A DNA stretch of 38,844 bases from Patescibacteria group bacterium (lineage in GTDB: Bacteria > Patescibacteriota > JACPGU01): NCBI GenBank assembly GCA_028718745.1, contig JAQULF010000008.1:1-38844 (forward strand). The letters are read 5' to 3'. Shown here in pieces: positions 30,482 to 37,577 of this stretch (the first letter of the stretch is position 1; every line of letters begins with the position of its first letter). The notes beneath the pieces are model-generated. The model was not told where the DNA came from and did no database searches. It worked only from the letters and a program-made list of their open reading frames with translations. Both the position numbers and the translations under genes were made by a program.

Positions 30482-31942
30482 ATGAAAAATGAAAATATTA
30501 AAAGTAAAATTCGTGTAGTAGTCGCTATGTCCGGTGGCGTGGACAGTTCCGTCGCCGCGTATCTTTTGAAAAAACAGGGATATGATGTTATTGGAATTTT
30601 TTTGAAATTATGGACTCCGCCAGATTATAAAGATTGTTGCAATATCGTAGGGGAGGCCCTATGTGGCCTCCCAAATTCGGGCGACCACGCAGGGTCGCCC
30701 CTACGGACCCACAAACAGAATTTGTGCTGCGATGACAAGGCCATGGCGGTGGCTAGACAAATAGCGGACAAATTGAAAATTCCTTTTTATGTTCTCAAGG
30801 TGGACAAATTGTTTAAGGAAGAGATAGTGGACAATTTCATTTCGGAATATGAGCAAGGAAGAACCCCCAACCCTTGTGTTAGGTGTAATAAGTATATTAA
30901 GTTTGGATATCTGTGGGAGAAGGCGAAGGAACTGGGTGCTGATTATTTGTCCACTGGACATTATGTGAGTGCAAAAAAGGTAAAAGATATTAGATATTCG
31001 ATATTAGATATTAAAAACCAAAAAGCAAAAAATATCCAATATCCATTATCCAATATCTCAATTTGTCGCTCTAAAGATACTATCAAAGATCAAACATATT
31101 TTCTCTCCAGTATTGATCCAAAAATCATTCCCCATCTTCTCTTCCCCCTAGGCAATATGACCAAAAAAGAGGTTCGCTCGATTGCGAAAAAGGCTAAAAT
31201 AACCGTTTATAATAAAAAAGACAGTATGGGAGTCTGTTTTATTCCGGATGGAGATATGGATGCTTTTCTTAAACATTTTTCTAAATCAGGCGAACCCGGT
31301 TCACCCCGCCAAAGGCGGGGAGATATTGTGGATAAACAGGGGAATGTTTTGGGCGCGCACAAGGGGTTGCTTGGCTATACGGTGGGGCAAAAAATAGGGG
31401 ATGATCAGGTAGCGGCAAAATACCATAAATTCCCGAATTATCCCGAATGTAATCCGAATATCCCGAATGGTAAATCCCAAACATTTAGAAAAGAATTCGG
31501 AATATTAGGGAATGATTTGGGACAATTAGGGAAAAAAAATTTTGATATCCCAAGGCTGTATGTTCTCGCCATTGACCACAAAAGAAATCGCTTAGTTGTG
31601 GGAGAAAATGAGGATTGTTTTAGTAAAGAAATGATTGTTGAGAACCTAAATGTTGTAAATGGTCGGTTCTGGGAAATGGTTAAAAAGAAAAAAATATTTT
31701 ATGCGCAGATAAGAGGAGGGCATAGAGCCGAAAAATGCCATGTCACGAATTATCCCGAATGTTACCCAAATAACCCAAATAATAAACTCCAAACACTTAG
31801 AAAAGAATTCGGGACATTAGGGATTAATTCGGGACAATTAGGGATAGAATTTTTGAAACCTGTTCGCGCTATAACTCCCGGTCAGACCGTGGCTTTATAT
31901 GATAAAAAGATTCTAATCGGCGGAGGGGTGATAAAAAAATAG
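30482..31942 (+). CDS. mnmA: tRNA 2-thiouridylase MnmA with five in-frame palindromic insertions
   Basis: Makes 2-thiouridine at the wobble base of Lys, Glu and Gln tRNAs using sulfur passed from the desulfurase. ATP PP-loop VVVAMSGGVDSSVAAYLL at residues 12-29; TPNPCVRCNKYIKFG with the catalytic cysteine; STGHYV; KDQTYFLSSI; SMGVCFIPDGD with the second cysteine; GAHKGLLGYTVGQKIG. At 486 aa it is more than 100 residues longer than the usual 360. The excess is located: residues about 56-75 (paired REPs), 168-193 (period-7 array), 275-280 (short palindrome), 317-351 and 421-455 (two period-10 arrays with YPECNPNIPN / LRKEFGTLG-like peptides). Catalytic motifs lie outside all five. No frameshift is seen. 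It is probably still active, but this is untested. Confidence 0.9.
   Translation: MKNENIKSKIRVVVAMSGGVDSSVAAYLLKKQGYDVIGIFLKLWTPPDYKDCCNIVGEALCGLPNSGDHAGSPLRTHKQNLCCDDKAMAVARQIADKLKIPFYVLKVDKLFKEEIVDNFISEYEQGRTPNPCVRCNKYIKFGYLWEKAKELGADYLSTGHYVSAKKVKDIRYSILDIKNQKAKNIQYPLSNISICRSKDTIKDQTYFLSSIDPKIIPHLLFPLGNMTKKEVRSIAKKAKITVYNKKDSMGVCFIPDGDMDAFLKHFSKSGEPGSPRQRRGDIVDKQGNVLGAHKGLLGYTVGQKIGDDQVAAKYHKFPNYPECNPNIPNGKSQTFRKEFGILGNDLGQLGKKNFDIPRLYVLAIDHKRNRLVVGENEDCFSKEMIVENLNVVNGRFWEMVKKKKIFYAQIRGGHRAEKCHVTNYPECYPNNPNNKLQTLRKEFGTLGINSGQLGIEFLKPVRAITPGQTVALYDKKILIGGGVIKK
30647..30704. repeat. Inverted pair of GTAG REPs inside mnmA
   Basis: Plus-strand REP: GTAG 30647-30650, arms GGGAGGCC (30651-30658) and GGCCTCCC (30665-30672), 6-nt loop, then AA. 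Minus-strand REP: GTAG at 30704-30701, arms GGGCGACC and GGTCGCCC (30679-30686, 30693-30700), 6-nt loop. The six bases AAATTC lie between. The head-to-head layout equals a BIME of Escherichia coli. Confidence 0.9.
30984..31058. repeat. Mirrored iterated array, period 7, inside mnmA
   Basis: Four 7-nt words of the GATATTA type on each side of an 18-nt A-rich centre; 24 of 28 arm positions are complementary. Read in frame as residues 168-193 (DIRYSILDIKNQ...NIQYPLSNIS). Confidence 0.85.
31304..31320. repeat. Short perfect palindrome inside mnmA
   Basis: CCCCGCC-AAA-GGCGGGG. It adds SPRQRR between EPG and GDIVD, where the family normally reads PGDIVD without interruption. Confidence 0.8.
31431..31532. 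repeat. Mirrored iterated array, period 10, inside mnmA (first copy)
   Basis: Ten-nt words TCCCGAATTA, TCCCGAATGT, AATCCGAATA, TCCCGAATGG, a short centre, then AATTCGG, ATTAGGG and AATTAGG words in the same register. Encodes residues 317-351. Confidence 0.9.
31744..31844. repeat. Mirrored iterated array, period 10, inside mnmA (second copy)
   Basis: Closely similar to the copy at 31431-31532, including the centre CCAAACA-TTAGAAAAGAATTC. The right arm is four exact 10-nt words ending CAATTAGGGA. Encodes residues 421-455. Confidence 0.9.
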
Positions 31943-31945
31943 TAG

Positions 31946-31976
31946 AAAAATTGGGCTAGCATACCCAATTTTTTTT
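31946..31976 (+). terminator. Terminator of the sulfur-relay genes
   Basis: AAAAATTGGG (31946-31955) pairs with CCCAATTTTT (31964-31973), 8-nt loop, eight T in total. Confidence 0.9.
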
Positions 31977-31981
31977 ATCAT

Positions 31982-32009
31982 TTGACAACTTTTTTTATTG
32001 GTGTAGAAT
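31982..32009 (+). promoter_or_regulatory. Promoter P1 of the S-layer-like gene
   Basis: TTGACA (31982-31987), 16-nt spacer, TAGAAT (32004-32009). Start near 32016, 530 nt before the ATG. Confidence 0.75.
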
Positions 32010-32015
32010 GATTTG

Positions 32016-32546
32016 AGATTATATATTTTTTACCTCGCCAATGGGCTGGGTGAACCTGTAAAGTCGTTATAAAAAATGCTGTTGACGAGTTTCATTATAA
32101 TTATATAATTGAAACATATAGTGATAAAAAAATATGTTTAGATGTTAGAGAACAAGTTATCGTTGTATGGGTTTTAATGCTGTTATATTATTTGTTTGTG
32201 TACAGTTTTTTTAGATATATTTGCTCCTTAAAAATCAGGGTAAATTGATGAAAAGAAAATAAATTAAAGTTGTGGAAAACTCGCTTGCGTCCGGCGCATG
32301 CCGGATGGAAAATGTTTTTCAAACAACTTTATTAAGTTATACGAATTAGAAAATTCATAGAAATTTCATATTTTGCAAACAAAAATAAAAATAAAGGTCG
32401 AGGCCCTGATGCCTTTGGCAACGGGTTAAATCTTTAAAGTAAAAATGTGAATGAATGTGAATGGAAAGTGAAAATAATAAAATAAAAATAATAATAATAA
32501 ATTTCTAACCGCAAATTTTGCGGATAGAAAAAGGAGGTCATTTAAA
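32016..32546 (+). promoter_or_regulatory. Long structured leader of the S-layer-like gene
   Basis: About 530 nt without a gene. Seen: TCCGGC-GCAT-GCCGGA (32290-32305) inside an outer stem AAAGTTGT/ACAACTTT (32266-32273, 32323-32330); near 32402-32425 a CCC/GGG stem with an inner TGCC-TTT-GGCA; two near copies of a 10-nt word ATGTGAATGR near 32446-32464; and CCGCAAA-T-TTTGCGG (32509-32523) just before AAAGGAGGT (about 32530-32538). No known riboswitch recognised. Confidence 0.5.
32082..32109 (+). promoter_or_regulatory. Promoter P2 of the S-layer-like gene
   Basis: TTGACG (32082-32087), 16-nt spacer, TATAAT (32104-32109). A second promoter 100 nt inside the leader of P1, fitting a highly expressed surface protein. 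Confidence 0.65.
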
Positions 32547-35500
32547 ATGGCGAAACTTAAGAAATTGGTCTACAGCATAGCGGTTTTCGCAATCGTGCTT
32601 GGAAGCGTTGTTGCTTTCTCTGCACCAAAAAGCGCATTAGCTGCTCCTGCTTATGACTATCAATTGATTAGTCAGTCTGCATACCCTGCGACTTTAGCTC
32701 CAGGTGCAACGACTAATGTGTTTATCGAAGTAAAAAATACTGGTACTGCTACTTGGCAGAGCAATGTAAGATTGGGCTCCGGTTCAGCTTACGGCGCTGC
32801 AAACCAACAGAGAGATTACAATTCAGAATTTGCGGATCTTTCTGCAGGTAGTTGGCTATCAGCCAACAGACCTTGCGGAATGAGTAATGGCGGACCAGTA
32901 TCCAATATCCTTCCGGGTTGGGTTGTAAGATTTCAATTCAACATCAAAGCTCCTATGAATAATGGTACCTACAAAGCTTATTTCACACCAGTAGCCGACG
33001 GAGTAACTTGGATGAAAGATATTGGTATTTTCTGGCAGATCACTGTTTCTGGTGGAACAAACCCAAATAATCCACCGGTTGTAAATCCAACCACACCAAT
33101 GACAGTTGGCTTGTCATCTGATACTCCAGCTTCTGCAAATATTCCAAGAGGAGCTAGAGGTGTAACCTTCACTAAATTAGTAGTAAATGGCGGAAGCTCT
33201 GCTGCTAATATAAATACTTTAACTGTTAAAAGAATTGGCGCTGGCGCTCCAGGGGATTTTGACAATGTCTACTTATATGATGGAGACAATCGTCTAACAA
33301 CAGGAAAGAGCATTAATACTTCTTCAAATGAAGTAGTTTTTGGCGCTTTGAATTTGTCAATACCAGCAAATAGCCAAAAAATTCTTTCAATCGTTGGCGA
33401 CATCGCTGCTGGCGCTGGACAAGGCAACTCAAGCGCGTTTGAGGTTGAAAGCGCTGCAAAAATAATTGGCGCTGCTTTCACCGGTAACTTCCCAATCATT
33501 GGTAGCTACATGACAAATGCAAATGCACTAGTTGGTCAAGTAACCGTTACCAAGAGCGGATCAATTACTGATCCAAAGATTGGCGAACAAGGCGTTCAGA
33601 TTGCAGAATTTAATGTTCAGGCAACTGGCACTGAAGATATCACAGTTCGCAGAATTGCGCTTACCAATCTTGGAAGCGTAAGTTCTACTAACTTGACCGG
33701 TCTTGCATTGAAATTGAATAATGGAACTCCAGTAGCTACTTCAACTGGATTTGTTAATGATATTGCTACTTTCGTTCTTAGTACTCCACTAGTAATTACT
33801 AATGGATCAAATAAGATATTCCAATTATTCGCGAATGTAACGGGCAGAGTAAATGATACCATTAAGATTGACATTGATAATGATGCAGATATCTATGCTA
33901 CTGGCAACACCTATGGTTATGGTGTTTCAGTAGTACGAACCGGTTACGACAACAGTATTGGCGCTGCTGATGCTTCATGGTCAACTCTTCTTGGTGGAAC
34001 CATTACAATAACTTCCAGTGGTCCTCAAACTGCTGATATGGGTCAGAATCTTACCGACAAAGCTTTATTGAATCTAGCAATCGCTTCAGGCGCAAATGCT
34101 GAAGTAAGAACTTTGACAATAAAGATTACCGGTACCGATTTGTTAAATAATGGCGGATTAAACAATACCGCTTATTTCACAAACATCAAGGTTTCTGATT
34201 CAAATGGTAACATCGTTGTTGGTCCAAAAGAACTAACTACTGGTGGAGCAAACGGTGGAGCGCTTGACTTAACTCAAACATTGGCATTTACCGACAGATT
34301 CACATTAACTGCTGGTCAGACATTGAATCTAGTTGTTTCAGCGAATGTTTCATCTGTTGCTCCAGCTTTGTCTACTATTCATGCTGATCTAGTCGCATTT
34401 GGAGCTACCGATATCAAGAGCTTGGATACTAATGATTACATTACTGACATTGTTCCTTCTACTGATATAGTAGGAAAGACTATGACAGTGAAAGTATCCG
34501 GTTTGGCTGTATCTCTAGCTTCTACTCCGGCTACACAAATAGCTGTAGTTAATAAGCAGAATGTTGATACAGTTGGATTCTTATTGACTGCCGGTACAGC
34601 AAGCGCAGTTACTGTAACAAGCATTATGTTCACCGGTTACATTGATGGTAACAACAATGGTGTTTATAACCAAACTTCCGGTGGTGTTGATGGAGGCAAG
34701 AATTTGAGAGATGTTATTTCAAGCGTAACTCTATTTAACGCTACAACCGGATTGGCTGTTGGCACTTCAAAAGCATTGGCAACCGATGGTACAGTGAATT
34801 TTACCGGTTTAGCTATTCCGATTGCGGCTAGTGGAACTGTAAAATTGGTTCCACGGGTAAATATTGACTCTCCTACATTAGCTGTTGGCGAGAAATTCTA
34901 CTTTGATATTCCAAACGCTGCTGCCGGCATTACTTCACAGGATTCAAACAACGCAAACATTACCGAAACCGGTGATGGCGCGAATGCGGCTCCCGGAGTA
35001 ATTGTTAATCTATCAAATGTAGGTACATTGACTGCCGCTACAAGCGCTGCTACACCAACCACAACTATCGCTCAAGCCGGCTTAAACGATGTAGAATTTA
35101 CAAGAGCTAAATTCTATGCTGTTAATGAATCCTTCACCATTCAGACTTTGCAAGTAAAGAATGCTTCAGCTACCGACATCAACCTTGCTGGAGTTAGTCT
35201 AACTTACACTAATGCTGGTGAGGCTTCTACGACGGTATCCGGATATATTTCGGGGCAAGCGATAACCTTTACGGGTCTTACTGTTAAGGTTCCAAAAGAT
35301 GGCAACATAGAGGTTGTTATCAAGGCAAATATGAATACTATCTCCGGGGGCGCTGTTTCCGGCGCCGCTCCAGAATTGGATATCAATTATGGAGTAGCTA
35401 ATGATGGAACAGACTTCAAGGCTATCGGTAATGATTCATCTGTTGTCTTGAATCAATTAACCAATCCTGCTACTGATATTGCTGGCCAAGCAATGGTTGT

Positions 35501-36125
35501 TAGAAAGACTAAACCGGTTATCTCTACCACTTCTACTACTGGAACTCTAGCTGGCGGTATCAATATCTACAGTATGAGCATCAATGCCGGTTCTGGCGCA
35601 GACGCTTCATTCAAACAATTTAAGTTTGATATCAGCGCGTCTTTGAATGTTACGGCTGGAGATGGTCTAGGAACTATTTCTAGCATCCAAGTTTGGAAGG
35701 ACGGAGTTCAAGTGCCTGCTGCAGACTTAAATGTGGTTACTGCCGGCGGTACTGTAACAAGCATTGATAATGGCGAAGTCTACTTGGTAATCAGTTGGAA
35801 GACGGGTAAGGAATTAGTTGTTGCTCAAGGAACTTCATCAACCATAGTGGTTAAGGGTACTACCAATGTTGCTACTTCAAGCAGCTTTACAGCAGCTTTG
35901 GCGGCAGAAAATGTTTCTACTGTAGAAACAGGAGATGTTACCAATACAGCTGGTACTGCAAATGTATTTGAAATCGGTGGAACGGCTGACAGAAGCATAA
36001 TCTGGTCTGATAATTCTTCTGCTTCTCACAACTCTACCGTACCAAGTACTTCTGCTGACTGGTCAAATGGTTACCCATTGAAAGACCTTCCAGGCAATAG
36101 CTTCTCTTACACTCATGGCGCTTAA
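32547..36125 (+). CDS. S-layer-like secreted surface protein
   Basis: A 1192-aa secreted protein. Signal peptide: KKLVYSIAVFAIVLGSVVAFSAPKSALAAPA, cleavage near residue 33. Residues about 45-170 form an NBR1-like Ig domain (LAPGATTNVFIEVKNTGTATWQSNVRLG). Then come many beta-rich repeats of the type VSGLAVSLASTPATQIAVVNKQNVDTVGFLLTAGTASAVTVTSI, threonine/alanine-rich and almost cysteine-free, as in S-layer proteins. The end holds IIWSDNSSASHNSTVPSTSADWSNGYPLKDLP, a motif I recall at the C-terminus of many candidate-phyla surface proteins and perhaps a sorting or attachment signal. Two promoters, a long leader, a hairpin before AAAGGAGGT and a strong terminator all suggest high expression. A role as the main cell coat is inference. 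Confidence 0.87.
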   Translation: MAKLKKLVYSIAVFAIVLGSVVAFSAPKSALAAPAYDYQLISQSAYPATLAPGATTNVFIEVKNTGTATWQSNVRLGSGSAYGAANQQRDYNSEFADLSAGSWLSANRPCGMSNGGPVSNILPGWVVRFQFNIKAPMNNGTYKAYFTPVADGVTWMKDIGIFWQITVSGGTNPNNPPVVNPTTPMTVGLSSDTPASANIPRGARGVTFTKLVVNGGSSAANINTLTVKRIGAGAPGDFDNVYLYDGDNRLTTGKSINTSSNEVVFGALNLSIPANSQKILSIVGDIAAGAGQGNSSAFEVESAAKIIGAAFTGNFPIIGSYMTNANALVGQVTVTKSGSITDPKIGEQGVQIAEFNVQATGTEDITVRRIALTNLGSVSSTNLTGLALKLNNGTPVATSTGFVNDIATFVLSTPLVITNGSNKIFQLFANVTGRVNDTIKIDIDNDADIYATGNTYGYGVSVVRTGYDNSIGAADASWSTLLGGTITITSSGPQTADMGQNLTDKALLNLAIASGANAEVRTLTIKITGTDLLNNGGLNNTAYFTNIKVSDSNGNIVVGPKELTTGGANGGALDLTQTLAFTDRFTLTAGQTLNLVVSANVSSVAPALSTIHADLVAFGATDIKSLDTNDYITDIVPSTDIVGKTMTVKVSGLAVSLASTPATQIAVVNKQNVDTVGFLLTAGTASAVTVTSIMFTGYIDGNNNGVYNQTSGGVDGGKNLRDVISSVTLFNATTGLAVGTSKALATDGTVNFTGLAIPIAASGTVKLVPRVNIDSPTLAVGEKFYFDIPNAAAGITSQDSNNANITETGDGANAAPGVIVNLSNVGTLTAATSAATPTTTIAQAGLNDVEFTRAKFYAVNESFTIQTLQVKNASATDINLAGVSLTYTNAGEASTTVSGYISGQAITFTGLTVKVPKDGNIEVVIKANMNTISGGAVSGAAPELDINYGVANDGTDFKAIGNDSSVVLNQLTNPATDIAGQAMVVRKTKPVISTTSTTGTLAGGINIYSMSINAGSGADASFKQFKFDISASLNVTAGDGLGTISSIQVWKDGVQVPAADLNVVTAGGTVTSIDNGEVYLVISWKTGKELVVAQGTSSTIVVKGTTNVATSSSFTAALAAENVSTVETGDVTNTAGTANVFEIGGTADRSIIWSDNSSASHNSTVPSTSADWSNGYPLKDLPGNSFSYTHGA

Positions 36126-36165
36126 TTGATGAACTTAATGTTTTCGGGTAGCATTTAAACCCGCT

Positions 36166-36197
36166 AAAATCCCCCCGAGCAATCGGGGGGATTTTTA
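36166..36197 (+). terminator. Terminator of the S-layer-like gene
   Basis: A 13-bp stem AAAATCCCCCCGA (36166-36178) with TCGGGGGGATTTT (36183-36195), loop GCAA, T-run. A smaller CGGGT/ACCCG stem lies just before it. Confidence 0.95.
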
Positions 36198-36211
36198 GTC
36201 GGATTGATTTC

Positions 36212-36239
36212 TTGACATCGGACATCAAGAATGTATAAT
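36212..36239 (+). promoter_or_regulatory. Consensus promoter embedded in the flanking palindrome, leaderless
   Basis: TTGACA (36212-36217), 16-nt spacer, TATAAT (36234-36239), both hexamers perfect. The -35 and most of the spacer are the palindrome itself. The start falls at 36246-36247, on the A of the RAYT ATG. The base changes from the perfect palindrome are those that create TTGACA. Confidence 0.85.
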
Positions 36240-36246
36240 TTAGACT

Positions 36247-36873
36247 ATGGAAGGAGAGGTTTATCACATATATAACAGAGGAGTGGAAAAAAGAGATATT
36301 TTTCTAGATGAAAGAGATTATCAGAGATTTTTAGATTCTTTAAAGGAATTTAATTGTTCTCGGTCTGTAAATATGCAGGATATTAATCGATGTCGGACAT
36401 CAAGAAAATTTCTTGATGTCCGACATCGAGAGGATCGTCTTGTAGATGTTTTATGTTATACTCTGATGCCAAACCACTATCATCTTTCTCTTAAGTCGCT
36501 GAAAGAAAATGGAATAACAGATTTTATGAGAAAATTAAGCACGGGATATACAAAATATTTTAATATAAAATATCAAAGAAGTGGGCATTTATTTCAAAGT
36601 AAATTTCAAAGAAAAGAAGTTGGTGATCCGGAAAACTTTGCTTATCTAACTGCATATATACATCTGAATCCTGTTACAGCTGGTTTAGTGAGCCAGCCTG
36701 AATATTATAAGTTTTCCAGTTACAAAAATTATATTAATTCCGGAGAAAGTGAGATATTGATTTTAGATAAAGACTGGTTTAATATAGATAATATCTCTTA
36801 TAAAAAGTTTATTGAGGAAATAAGAGAAGAAAAAGAATGGCAGAAAAAAATTGAAAGAATAATTATAGACTAA
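36247..36873 (+). CDS. REP-associated tyrosine transposase (RAYT), second gene
   Basis: A 208-aa HUH-family transposase-like protein, related to the product of 1649-2311: EGEVYHIYNRGVEKRDIF at the N-terminus, CYTLMPNHYHL with the HUH histidines, candidate catalytic tyrosine in STGYTKYFNIKYQRSGHLFQSKFQRKEV, and AYIHLNPVTAGL. Residues 48-61 are encoded by a 41-nt palindrome placed 38 nt before the ATG codon of MPNH, the same place as in the other RAYT. It has its own consensus promoter and apparently leaderless mRNA. Flanking 23-nt palindromes suggest it moves with, or acts on, its own repeat. The frame is intact. Confidence 0.93.
   Translation: MEGEVYHIYNRGVEKRDIFLDERDYQRFLDSLKEFNCSRSVNMQDINRCRTSRKFLDVRHREDRLVDVLCYTLMPNHYHLSLKSLKENGITDFMRKLSTGYTKYFNIKYQRSGHLFQSKFQRKEVGDPENFAYLTAYIHLNPVTAGLVSQPEYYKFSSYKNYINSGESEILILDKDWFNIDNISYKKFIEEIREEKEWQKKIERIIID
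36388..36428. repeat. 41-nt perfect palindrome inside the second RAYT gene
   Basis: Left arm 36388-36407 and right arm 36409-36428 are exact reverse complements (20 bp) around one A. The core TGTCGGACATCAAGAA is shared with the palindromes on both sides of the gene. Confidence 0.95.
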
Positions 36874-36903
36874 ATTCTTGATGTCCGACATCAAGAAATC
36901 GCT

Positions 36904-37536
36904 ATGCAAAAAGACAAAATACAATATGCGTTCATGATTTTAGTAGGGCTGGTTGTAATAGCCATTATCGCTATTACTGTTATTTATTTTTGGCAAAAAC
37001 ATCAGGTTTGGCAGGGATATAAAAATGATCCGAGTAAAAGCAAGTTTGTTGAACAAATAGAAACCTTGGAAGACAAATCAAACAAAACTTCGGATGATTG
37101 GCTTTCAATTGGCAACTCATATTATTCGCTGAATGACTATGCGGATGCTATCAGCGCTTATCAAAAGGCCATTGATGCCGGTTCTTATGATGTTGGCGGA
37201 TTAAATCTTGCTAATGCTTATGCTGCCAATAAAGATTATAAAAATGCTGAAGCGCAGTTTAGAAAATTAATTGACGAGAATCTCGCGACAGCCGATACTT
37301 ATCTGAAATTTGCCGATTTATATAAGAATGATTGGCCGGGGAAATCCAATTCAACAATTGGAATTCTCAAAGAAGCCGACAGCAAGCTTCCAAATAACTA
37401 TGATATTTTGGTTAATATCGCGGAATATTACTTAAATTCCGGCGACAAAAGCCAAGCGCTAGATTACTACAATAAAGCTCTCAAATTGGAACCGAATAAC
37501 ACGGCTCTTAAAAAAGAGATGGAAATGGTTCGATGA
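36904..37536 (+). CDS. Membrane-anchored TPR protein
   Basis: A 210-aa protein with one N-terminal membrane span (about residues 10-31) and then TPR helices: DDWLSIGNSYYSLNDYADAISAYQKAIDAGS, VGGLNLANAYAANKDYKNAEAQFRKLIDEN, ADTYLKFADLYKND and YDILVNIAEYYLNSGDKSQALDYYNKALKLEPNN. TPR units are protein-binding scaffolds; the partner is unknown, perhaps a surface-protein assembly complex given the neighbours. It starts 6 nt after the palindrome that bounds the RAYT unit and has no visible promoter or ribosome binding site, so the insertion may have separated it from its original leader. Confidence 0.88.
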   Translation: MQKDKIQYAFMILVGLVVIAIIAITVIYFWQKHQVWQGYKNDPSKSKFVEQIETLEDKSNKTSDDWLSIGNSYYSLNDYADAISAYQKAIDAGSYDVGGLNLANAYAANKDYKNAEAQFRKLIDENLATADTYLKFADLYKNDWPGKSNSTIGILKEADSKLPNNYDILVNIAEYYLNSGDKSQALDYYNKALKLEPNNTALKKEMEMVR

Positions 37537-37537
37537 C

Positions 37538-37557
37538 AAAAAAGCAAGAAAGCAAAA
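37538..37557. repeat. Short stretch of the AAAGCAAG word
   Basis: Two to three copies of an 8-nt word like that in the rpsA tail, starting at the stop codon of the TPR gene. Confidence 0.5.
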
Positions 37558-37577
37558 TGTAAGCTCACTGCAATAAA

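Larger units (their letters stand above)
36209..36897 (+). mobile_element. REPtron-like unit: RAYT gene bounded by its own palindromes
   Basis: A 23-nt palindrome of the TTCTTGATGTC-GACATCAAGAA type lies at 36209-36231 (four arm bases changed) and, perfectly formed, at 36875-36897. A longer version sits inside the gene at 36388-36428. The two outer copies bracket the RAYT gene exactly, 15 nt before its ATG and 1 nt after its stop. Confidence 0.75.

Noticed and set aside
30482-31942. mnmA considered as a fusion or frameshifted pseudogene
   Set aside because: All motifs lie in one continuous frame in normal order; the extra length is accounted for by palindromic insertions.
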